DNA from: Tritrichomonas musculus
Lineage: Eukaryota > Parabasalia > Tritrichomonadida > Tritrichomonadidae
DNA length: 64,000 bases
Assembly: GCA_039105265.1 (NCBI GenBank)
Contig: JAPFFF010000005.1
Location: forward strand, 1,674,001 to 1,738,000
Reading direction: 5' to 3'
Position numbers and translations under genes: made by a program. Positions within the stretch are counted from its first letter, which is position 1, and every line of letters begins with the position of its first letter. Under the pieces are notes generated by a model, which was given only the letters and a program-made list of their open reading frames with translations, was not told where the DNA came from and did no database searches. Below, piece by piece: positions 50,643 to 59,133 of the stretch.

Positions 50643-51036
50643 ATTATTATTTTGTTTTAATTTAGCATTTACTTTAATAAACTGCTTTTCTAAATATAAA
50701 TTACTAGAGTTATATTTAAAAAAAAAATTGATGCTTTTTCTTCTGACCTTTTTAAATAGTTTATATTCTGAAAAAGTTTCGATCATACACCAGACTCATT
50801 TTATAAAGAACAGAAGACAAATTATACAAATTTTCTCAAAACTTATTGATATTCCATTCAAAAAATTTATTAATAGAAGTGCAATTTTAAACTGAATAAT
50901 CAGTCAAACAAGATAAAATCAATTTGAAATTAAACCAGCACAACAGGCGATGTAATTTGATGAAGAAGAATGCTGCTTTGATTGAAATAAAAGATTCATG
51001 AAAAATTAAAAGAAATGTTATGTTATCAATAAAAAA
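50643..51036. other. Spacer downstream of ELP1
   Basis: AT-rich sequence with no supported gene. A 124-codon frame overlapping the ELP1 end has no family features. It marks the passage from the housekeeping block into the decayed gene island. Confidence 0.5.
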
Positions 51037-51170
51037 ATGGCTGGCATATCGCGTCCAAATATAGTCAAAATTTTACCAACAATATCTTTAAATTCAGCCG
51101 CTGCTGCCAATAAAAGGAAAGCGGCCTATAATCGATTAATTAATTGGAAAATGTATAATTGGTAGTATAT

Positions 51171-51224
51171 AAATGGCGTGATTTCTTAACGTCCCTATCG
51201 GTCAGTTAACAACCCACGCCATTT
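51171..51224. repeat. 10-bp perfect inverted repeat (AAATGGCGTG / CACGCCATTT)
   Basis: AAATGGCGTG at 51171-51180 and CACGCCATTT at 51215-51224 are exact reverse complements separated by 34 nt. They are GC-rich against the background and lie about 200 bp before the first gene of the island. They could be a regulatory site or a piece of an old element terminus. Confidence 0.6.
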
Positions 51225-51299
51225 GGCCGCTGAGTAGTCATTTTTTGAGAGCTCATTATAGCGGTTAACAAAGATGATTAATCATCTCTGATTTTCATT

Positions 51300-51365
51300 T
51301 TGTGAAGGTCATTTTGTGAGTCAAAAGTTTTTGTGATGGCCATTTGTGAAGGTCATTTTGTGAAC
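51300..51365. repeat. Short direct repeat ttgtgaaggtcattttgtga
   Basis: The 20-base word occurs at about 51300 and again at about 51345, with a related gtgatggccatttgtgaagg between. It is a small direct duplication in the leader of the decayed island. Confidence 0.6.
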
Positions 51366-51430
51366 TTTTTTGAATGGTTTAAACGAATGAGCTTTTTGAA
51401 TGAACTCATAGAATTTTAAAATTATTGAAA

Positions 51431-52315
51431 ATGACATCTGCGATAGTCGTTGGGTTGAAAACATTTATTGGAACAAATTGCATAAATAGAGTACAAGATA
51501 TGGAAAATGGATATAAGACAATGAAAGAAAATAATGCTCAGTTTTCAGCATCAGGGGAAGTACTTTTCTTAAGATATCTCATAGAATATGATACATATTT
51601 AGCAATTGGAGGACAACCTGATAACAAAATAATACCAACAAAGAACCATTTTGTAGGAGAGGTTGATATAAAAGCAGAAGTTATGGCTTTACAACAAAAA
51701 AGATACAATATTTTGTGTTGGGATTGGGATATACAACCTCATACCATTTGGCAAGAAGTAGGTTTCACGAAAGATGAATCAAAATTTATATATAAAATTG
51801 CTAAAAAGAAGCATCAGTATAAAGAATTTTGGGAAGAAGCAGTTTTGCCGTATTATACGAAAGCGAATATGATTATATCATCGGATGGTGCATTAAATTG
51901 TTGCTATTTTCATATGACAAATCATTTTTTAAATCAATTCTCGGGAACACCATGGACAGAATATGGTAATTGGACGGATGTTGAAAGAAACAGAGAGAGC
52001 TGGAAAATATATGAAACCTTTATTCGACAAAATAAATCAATCAGAAAAGAGAGAGAAGTCAATTTATCTCTTTAGGATATGCATTGGAATGGTGGTCCAC
52101 AAGAAGAAAATCGATTAGGTCAAATAATGTTGGCAGCAAAATGGGAAATCGAAAATGATCCATTTTTAACTTTTCAAGACAACGGAGGTCAACCAGACCC
52201 AACATCAATAACATTAGTTCGGTCAACAGGAGCATTAAATTTGCAGCATGCAATATTAACATTCTATTACATGGATCCATTGTTTGAGCTTTCTGTAAAA
52301 CGTTTTGCTGATTAA
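51431..52315 (+). pseudogene. Broken gene of the island, unknown family
   Basis: The region encodes a protein rich in aromatic and charged residues. Stretches such as YNILCWDWDIQPHTIWQEVGF and WTEYGNWTDVERNRESW, and a later HWNGGPQEENRLGQIMLAAKW, look like an ordinary globular protein and not chance. No homologue or catalytic motif is recognised. It appears broken. Its position and character suggest that it belongs with the other island genes. Confidence 0.5.
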
Positions 52316-52346
52316 TCAGGGAGTAATGGATGATGAACAAATATGC

Positions 52347-53048
52347 CTAGAATTTCTCCCACCTTCCTTTTTCGCTTTCGAGATGTATATTTAAATCCTT
52401 CTCTTTTCCGTCTTTAAATAATTCGAGGCGTTTATTGCATAAAGCATAGGGCATTGTCAACAATCCTGGATAAAGTCTCATCAAATAATCCCATACTAAC
52501 CAGGAATTTTCATCTAAATCGATAGTGGGAATTTGTTCATCATCAGGCACGACGTAATATTTGGAATACTTTTCATAAAGTTCCGATGCATACACTTTTT
52601 TCCCTGTTTCATAAGAAATAACAGAGCCTGTATCCGTAACTTGTGATTGCTGCGATGAGTAATCGACTTCTTGAGAATTCTGTGCAGCATTCTCCGTAGT
52701 ATTATTTGTATTCTGCGGCGCTTTCCTGGAAATTGGCAGTAATGGTCTTTCAGTATATCCTGGTGGCGGTGGACAACTAATTCTGCGCCCTTCTGTATTT
52801 TCTGTATTTTTCGAAGCTGGATTTATGAAATTTGTATGTACACGCTGCATTCTTATTGGTTGGAAAATTGGTGCAACATTCTCCGTATAGTTTTGCGTAT
52901 TTGATTGCTGTAATTGTTGCTGTATTTGTTGTTGCTGCTGTATAAATTCGTAATTGACGTTTTTATCAAATGGCGATCTTCTCGGTATTTGTCGCGCAGC
53001 ATTCTCCGTAGTATTCGTAAGCGTATTCTCTGTAGTAGGCGTAGACAT
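52347..53048 (-). CDS. Gln/Asn/Thr-rich hypothetical protein of the island
   Basis: The frame is 233 residues from the ATG at 53048 and looks whole; upstream in-frame codons lack an ATG. Repeated TENAA/NTTEN words occur (TENTLTNTTENAARQIPRR, NTTENAAQNSQEV), together with a Gln run (QQQQQIQQQLQQ). The C-terminal 80 residues are more globular (YASELYEKYSKYYVVPDDEQ, SWLVWDYLMRLYPGLLTMPYAL). No family is recognised. It is convergent with the preceding broken gene and divergent from the following one, which is compatible with an element gene cluster. Confidence 0.5.
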   Translation of the reverse strand: MSTPTTENTLTNTTENAARQIPRRSPFDKNVNYEFIQQQQQIQQQLQQSNTQNYTENVAPIFQPIRMQRVHTNFINPASKNTENTEGRRISCPPPPGYTERPLLPISRKAPQNTNNTTENAAQNSQEVDYSSQQSQVTDTGSVISYETGKKVYASELYEKYSKYYVVPDDEQIPTIDLDENSWLVWDYLMRLYPGLLTMPYALCNKRLELFKDGKEKDLNIHLESEKGRWEKF

Positions 53049-53215
53049 TACATCGAAATGAGGTGATGAAATGATGATTTGGTATGATAAGTACAATTGA
53101 GAGGATGTTGGTGTTAAAGTAAGATTTTAGATAGAAAAAGTTACAGATACTAAGATAAAGTAAGAATTTCTAAATAATCAATTCAATAATACTTTATCGT
53201 AAATAAAATATAAAA

Positions 53216-55528
53216 ATGACTCAATTTATGTTTCAAGCAGGTCAATTAAAGTTCAAACCTTATTTATCAGATAATCTACTTCAAATTTTGAAAGATATTG
53301 CGAATGAATTAAAAAATATCATAAATCAAGAAATAGATGAATTAATTGCTACAAAGAATCAAAGAATTGCGACCGCAACACAAAGTCAGCAAGCAAAAGA
53401 AACAGAAATCCTTCAATTGTTACAAGAAGCGAATGAAAAGAAACAAAAGCATATTAGGGGGATGGAAACAAGTAATAAAATATATCAGAACGTTAATGAA
53501 TATTTTAAATTGTTTTATTCAGGACGAACAGAAGAAGAATTTCAGGCAAAATTAGACTCATACAAGAGCAAATCAGAATATGAAGCAACAAGAGAAGAAA
53601 TAAATTAAGCGGAAAGATTATGTAAGAAATGGAATTTTTTAAAAGACTATTTGACACAAAAAATAGAGAATAATATTCCAGAATTTAAGTCTTGGAGAGA
53701 TGATTTTTGGAAACCTGGTAAGCAAACGGAAATGTTTTAAAAGAAAAAGACTCAATTACTTAATCAACATAAAGGGAATCCACAATCGGTAAAAGCACAA
53801 ATAGATAAAGAGTGGGATGAGAAATTTCCTGCTTTACTAGCTTTGATAAAAGATGATCAAAGATTAACTAAACTTAGACCTTGCATTGGAAAAGAATTAT
53901 GCGCACGATTGGCTTTCACAAGGAGAAAATGGAAAAATATCTCACAAAAATTTATCCTTTATCGATTCAAATATTGGAATTTGATCCTTATTTTTACCAA
54001 TGGTATCGGGAAGACATCGATAATCCGGATGCATTAGAAACATTTGAAACCAATTTGACTCAGGAGATATCAATATCGACTAATAGAAGAGATGAATTCA
54101 AGAAAAAAAAAAATAATAACTCTAATGGGAAGAAATCAAGATATTGCAACATGGGAAGATATCGCAGGTCTTTGTCAAAATGAAAAAGATGTTAAACTCT
54201 GGATTCAAATGAAAAAAGGATGGATGAATCATAAAAGATATTCCAATACAAACGATATAAATTTCATTTTTGACTTTTATCAGAATTATTATCAATGTGA
54301 AAAAGATTTAAATAAGTTGAATCAATATCTCTCAGATCAGGGAATGCAAAACACAGATGAGGAAGATGAACTCTTACCAGAAATTGATGATGAAGTGAAA
54401 TATTACTTAAAGATTAAAAATAAATCACATCAAAATCTCTATATTTTTATTGAGAATAATTATAATTCCTTTTTGAGAAAATATTTGAACGACGCAGAAG
54501 ATTGCGAAACATTAGAGCAGTATATATTAAAAAAATATAAAAATAAAGGTTATTCATCAGATGAGGCACGATTTTTAGATAATGTCGGTAAAATGTCAAT
54601 AAAATATGCAAGTGATATTGAAAATTTACAAAAAATGGAAGAGGAAGCGCATACAATAATAGTTGATATGGGAGATGGAGTATACTTTGGAGAAAGCAAT
54701 AGAAAAATATAATTCAGTGTCTGAGGAGAAAATACGGAATCAAGAACAGGCAATAAAAACCTTTTATCTCAAAGGATGAGAAATGGAAGAGGGTGTTAAA
54801 TGGTTAGTAAATGAATCCAAAAGAAAGAATTTAAATATGAAGATTTCAAAAGAAGTTGAAAAAGCTTTTATTGATTGGAGAGACAATAATAAAACCAGTT
54901 ATTTGAAATTCGATAATGTTGCAATAATGAGGCAACAATTAGGAGGTGATCAAGAATTAATCACTTTTTTAAATGAATTGAAGAAATACAAAGATGAATA
55001 TTTAAAATATTATAACTATATAGATTTGAATCCATTTTTCCCTCCTGATAGTAAAGCAACAACAAATTCAAAAACAGTTATCGTTGGAGTTCTACAAAAA
55101 ATAGATCAAGCAAAACATAAATGTGAGGCTTTGGCAAGACAGTATGAAGCAATAAATCGTCAGTACGAACAAATTTGGAATGATGATGGAGAGAGAGAAG
55201 ATAAAAAATGGGTATGTAAACCATGGCAATTTAATTATCAAAATCCCTAAAGAAATATGATGGAGACAAAAATAAAGTCGGGAAAGACATATACTGTTCG
55301 TTATATGATATGTTATTTTATAAATTAGATGGACATGGTAGGAAGAGTTTATCAAACACTGAATTCGCATTCATCATCAACAATAATTTTATATCAAATG
55401 GAAATACCGAAGATGATGGAATGGTAACCATCAAATTTTATAAAAAAAAAATAAAGTTCAGAATTTCAAATCTGACACGCATTCAAAATAAAACTTTTTC
55501 AATAGGGCAAGGGGTCTCAAATATATAA
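53216..55528 (+). pseudogene. Broken long helical-protein gene of the island
   Basis: Consecutive plus-strand stretches encode Lys/Glu/Gln-rich helical sequence (LLQILKDIANELKNIINQEIDEL, YLNDAEDCETLEQYILKKYKNKGYSSDEARFL, KCEALARQYEAINRQYEQIW). The consistent composition suggests one ancestral gene or two adjacent ones. It is broken at several points. No enzyme motif is seen. A structural or coiled-coil role in the original element or host gene is the most that can be said. Confidence 0.5.
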
Positions 55529-56360
55529 CGTGCTTTCTCTCAATCTATAACGTACTAGATTTGTACCTTAAAATTTTGATTTCTTGATTCATTTTCAATA
55601 TCTGATTCAAACTTTAAGGAAAATTTTCCTCTGAAAAAGCTGATATAAATTCAATTTCAATTTTTTTTGATATTATAATATTACATTTATTACTTTATTC
55701 TAAACCCAACAAATAACATAATTAATATTAAATTTTCCTATTATGATTATTATTCCATAAAAAAAAAATGATTTTTTTTGGAATCACTTAAATTGATATC
55801 ATCCAAACATAGATATCGTAGCAAATTGCATCTCAAATATTATCAATAGAATATCTGACAAGAATAATAATAATATCATTAAAGAAATGGTCTGGTAAAA
55901 AATTACCATCTTTATAAATGGCCGGGTAAAATTTTACCTTTAGGTAATATGGTATTTTCCTACCCAGGTAAAAAATGACCCTACCCAAGAAGGACCTATC
56001 AAAAGGGGTTGGGTAGGTACCGCTTTCAAGGTCTAAGAACCAACTAACAAATATTTCAATTCAAAATTCAATATAACTTCTGAAAATCAAAACTTTTTCT
56101 TAACTTCAAATCCCATATTTTTCCGATGATTTTAGTAAATTCATTAATATCTTATTACCTAATTTGTTTACCATAAATAAAAAAACAAATTTTACTTAGA
56201 AATATATAATAAACTAAAAATATAATTTGTTCAGTGCAAATTGCTTTATTATATGCTTAATTTTGGGAATAAATGTGAAAATTTTTTGAATAATGATGGT
56301 GGTGATCGGATATAGAAAAATTGAATTTAAAAAAAAAATTAAAATACTCAAACATTCCCA
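55529..56360. other. Intergenic region with palindrome cluster
   Basis: No gene is seen. It contains two close copies of tataacgt (55520-55555), then AT-rich sequence, then the GGTAA/TTACC palindrome cluster at 55893-56017, then the leader of the tetraspan gene. It probably includes the boundary of the decayed island. Confidence 0.6.
55893..56017. repeat. Cluster of GGTAA/TTACC palindromes and a CCTACCCAA inverted repeat
   Basis: The parts in order are TGGTAA-AAAA-TTACCA hairpin at 55893-55908, the perfect 14-bp palindrome GGTAAAATTTTACC at 55925-55938, the TTACCT-TT-AGGTAA hairpin at 55934-55947, and a 9-bp inverted repeat CCTACCCAA (55980-55988) with TTGGGTAGG (56009-56017). They are locally GC-rich and contained in 125 bp. 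They could be a MITE-like remnant, a protein-binding array or an element terminus. Confidence 0.7.
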
Positions 56361-57422
56361 ATGCCTATTTGTCCTTGGAAACATCTCATTGTTTTTTCTT
56401 TTGGAGCTGGATCTTGCATCCTTTTAGCCTCACTTATTGGAACAGTTGCATATAATGGAAAGTTCGGTGATAATAACAAATTTTTAAAATATAGATTTGG
56501 GCGTGATCAAAAGATTGGGCAGCTTACAATAGCAAATGTATCTTTAGCATTCATTTGCGCTTGTTTCCTCTTGCTTACATTACTAGCTTCCGTTAAACTT
56601 CTTCCAGGCGCTATAATTTTAACTGGTTGGATTCTTACTTTCCTTTGCTTTTTGGGAACTATTATTAGCCAAATACTTTCGCTTACCGAATCAAAGTATG
56701 GTGATGCAATCCTTCCTTCAGAATATGATTATTTATCAAAATCAAAATTCACAAAATATTTGAATGAAGCTGGATATGAAGCTGGCCGTGATTATAAATG
56801 CTCTGAAATTTTAAGTAAAGGATTTCACAATGCAACATCAGATACAGACGAGTTATTTAGTACGTCCATTTACTATCCTTTCGAAGCTTTCATGATTCCT
56901 TATTATAGTTCAGGAAAACTTGTTCATGTACCATCATGCAGACTAGCAGCAGAACCTTTTGGAGTTCTTTCAGGTAATTTTCCAGGAATTGATCCATGCA
57001 ATTATGTTATTGACGATAGTAATGGACGCTGTATTGGTGGCTGGAGTGTTGGCAATTTTAAGAATTACTGGTGCTACGAATATCGCCATTCAAGGAATTT
57101 CAACAAAACTGTGAGACAAAAGAGTGCAGAAGACTTATGGAAGTATTCAGCAGAAAAGAATAGAGCTTACGCTTCCGTTACCTCATACAATGCATTTTAT
57201 GAAATTAACACAATCTTTCTTGGTTTGAATTGTGCTGGATTCTTTGTTACTCTTATAGGAATATTCCTGAATATGGCATTTAGACCATTTGATACAAATG
57301 TTGAAGATTACCAGAAACTTGTTGCAGGCCAAGAAGCGAAATCAGATGATTCATCAAAGGCTCAAGATAGCAATAAGCCAGTTAGAGCCAAAGTTATATC
57401 AGAATCAGAAGACGAAGACTAA
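56361..57422 (+). CDS. Four-TM (tetraspan) membrane protein
   Basis: A 353-residue protein. Hydrophobic helices lie at about 8-30, 57-78, 82-106 and 285-308. Between the third and fourth is a large loop of about 175 residues with cysteines and possible N-glycosylation sites (NAT, NKT). It includes PSCRLAAEPFG, GIDPCNYVIDDSNGRCIGGW and YWCYEYRH. The tail is cytosolic, short and acidic (SESEDED). Topology resembles tetraspanins or claudin-like proteins, but the CCG motif of true tetraspanins is absent. Surface or organelle membrane organiser is plausible; no family is certain. Confidence 0.82.
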   Translation: MPICPWKHLIVFSFGAGSCILLASLIGTVAYNGKFGDNNKFLKYRFGRDQKIGQLTIANVSLAFICACFLLLTLLASVKLLPGAIILTGWILTFLCFLGTIISQILSLTESKYGDAILPSEYDYLSKSKFTKYLNEAGYEAGRDYKCSEILSKGFHNATSDTDELFSTSIYYPFEAFMIPYYSSGKLVHVPSCRLAAEPFGVLSGNFPGIDPCNYVIDDSNGRCIGGWSVGNFKNYWCYEYRHSRNFNKTVRQKSAEDLWKYSAEKNRAYASVTSYNAFYEINTIFLGLNCAGFFVTLIGIFLNMAFRPFDTNVEDYQKLVAGQEAKSDDSSKAQDSNKPVRAKVISESEDED

Positions 57423-57651
57423 TTTTTTTATTATTCATCATATATCATAAAGTTAAATGATTTCTCTTTCATTAAAATTTTTTGTAATCAAACTTTTTCG
57501 ATTTTTTTTTCTCAATTTTTTTTTTATTTTTGAGAGAAGGGTATATCAAAATTAAGAGATAAATGATCGTTATATTGAATTTTATTACAAACAAAAACAA
57601 ATAAGCAAACAAACAAATACAAAGTAGTAAACATCATTTCCTATTTCTCTT

Positions 57652-58914
57652 TCATTGTGTTTGATACAGTCTTGCATTATAACTTTTCTTTAGCAAACTT
57701 GAGTGCTGAGTTGAAAATTCAAATTGATGATTATTTTCTTTGGAATTTCGGCCTTCAAAAGGTGGTCGATGGCCAACAATTGACATAACACCACCTTTAA
57801 CACGGCCATTTATACAGCATGATGATATATCATTTGCGGACAAATCATATGCGCCAACTTTGGGTGTATTTGTTAGTAATTCCGGAGTTGCTGACCAATC
57901 GTTTGATTTAAATTTATCTTTTGCACGAATTAATATAGGTATTTTTGTATCTTCAAAATGGACATCATATGAGCATGGCGATGGTGACTCTTGACTTGAC
58001 TTATAAATTGGATGATTTCTTTTTGGCAATAGATTGCGAGGAATAACTCGGCTCCGTGGTGGATTAAGAGATTGACGATTTTTCATTTTAGCCATTACTG
58101 GACTTAAAGTATCTGTTTCATATGCACCAGGACCTGGTGTAATTTCTGGTGGATCAATGTCAACAATTGTCCATGATGGTTCAAGTCCTGTCTTTCTTCC
58201 TTGACTTAAACTAGATGGATTATAATGACATGGCGATGGAGTGGCTGATGAAACGTCTGGAAATCTATTTACACTATCTTGAAAAACAGGTGATTCATGA
58301 ACTGAGACATTGATAGTTGTGTCTTTGCGAACATTTGACTCAGAATCTTTTGAAATAGCATCACTACTTGTTGGAAATAAAACTCGGGCTTCGTTTGAAG
58401 CAAATGATGGCGTATTATTGTTATCTTTAAAATGAACTTGCGGAAATCGTCTTTTGGGAAGAATGCAATTATATGGAGTACTCCAAGTTGAATGTTCCAT
58501 ATTTCCAGATAAAAACTGATTTCCACTAAACAGTGAATTTTTCAATGCAGAAACTGGCGTTCCAGAGATTTTGTGTGGAAATTTTGACATTTTTAATGGC
58601 TGATAATGATCAGTTGGCCCAACTGGAAAGGAATGATTAATAATTTCTGTACGCTTTGAATTTGAAGAGATTTTGAGAGATTTTGATGTTTTTGATGGAT
58701 CGTTAGGCGAATAAGATCCAGGACCGACAAATTCTTCCCCATGTTCTTCAGGAATAACACGAATTGTTTTTCCATACATGTCTGTGTAAAAACATAAGCA
58801 TTTTTGACCAACCATTCCACTAACAGGTCGGAAATCATTTGAGAAATCTTCATTCTGCTTTTTTAATGTATCAAGTTCTTTCTGGAAACCTTGGATAAAG
58901 TTCCGTCTATACAT
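57652..58914 (-). CDS. STPGR (ODF3/CIMAP-like) axonemal protein
   Basis: The protein is 420 residues from the ATG at 58914; the frame runs further upstream but only with a TTG. It has several sperm-tail PG-rich repeats: VGPGSYSP near the N-terminus, PSPCHYNP, ITPGPGAYET, PSPCSYDV and PKVGAYDL. Such proteins line doublet microtubules in flagella as microtubule inner proteins or associate with outer dense fibres. Trichomonads have several flagella, so an axonemal role fits. The remainder is Ser/Asn/Pro-rich and probably extended. Confidence is high in the repeat family and lower in the exact location. Confidence 0.85.
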   Translation of the reverse strand: MYRRNFIQGFQKELDTLKKQNEDFSNDFRPVSGMVGQKCLCFYTDMYGKTIRVIPEEHGEEFVGPGSYSPNDPSKTSKSLKISSNSKRTEIINHSFPVGPTDHYQPLKMSKFPHKISGTPVSALKNSLFSGNQFLSGNMEHSTWSTPYNCILPKRRFPQVHFKDNNNTPSFASNEARVLFPTSSDAISKDSESNVRKDTTINVSVHESPVFQDSVNRFPDVSSATPSPCHYNPSSLSQGRKTGLEPSWTIVDIDPPEITPGPGAYETDTLSPVMAKMKNRQSLNPPRSRVIPRNLLPKRNHPIYKSSQESPSPCSYDVHFEDTKIPILIRAKDKFKSNDWSATPELLTNTPKVGAYDLSANDISSCCINGRVKGGVMSIVGHRPPFEGRNSKENNHQFEFSTQHSSLLKKSYNARLYQTQ

Positions 58915-59133
58915 GGGAATTGTATTAAAAACTCGTTTTTTTGAGTGGATCAAAATGTGGTTATATTTTTAATTTGGCGGAAAATAATTTTATTTCATTT
59001 TTATTTTTATATTAATTAGAATTCTCATAGCTTATTTTTGGACTTTGGATTCAATAAATTCTTTTTGCGATATTAACATTATTAATAATTCGATATTAAA
59101 AAAATTTTATTAAATATAAAATTATCAACTAAT

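Larger units (their letters stand above)
51037..55528. mobile_element. Decayed accessory gene island, possible Maverick/Polinton-type remnant
   Basis: Between ELP1 and the tetraspan gene lies a block of lineage-specific sequence with two broken plus-strand genes and one whole-looking minus-strand gene. The proteins are unlike the host genes around them: rich in Gln, Asn, Lys and helices, with no known host family. Similar uncharacterised neighbours accompany Mavericks in trichomonads, but no DNA polymerase B, integrase, packaging ATPase or capsid gene is recognised here, so the family assignment is only a suggestion. It looks broken, with several breaks, and moderately old because reading frames are still traceable. 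No long terminal inverted repeats were found. A 42-codon ORF (51037-51165) and a 10-bp inverted repeat lie at its left side. Confidence 0.35.

Noticed and set aside
50521-50895. 124-codon frame overlapping the end of ELP1
   Set aside because: It begins inside ELP1 in another frame and continues into AT-rich spacer with Leu/Phe/Lys-rich text typical of chance.
51037-55528. Calling the island a definite Maverick/Polinton
   Set aside because: No polymerase B, integrase, protease, ATPase or capsid gene and no long terminal inverted repeats were recognised, so only a tentative label is given.
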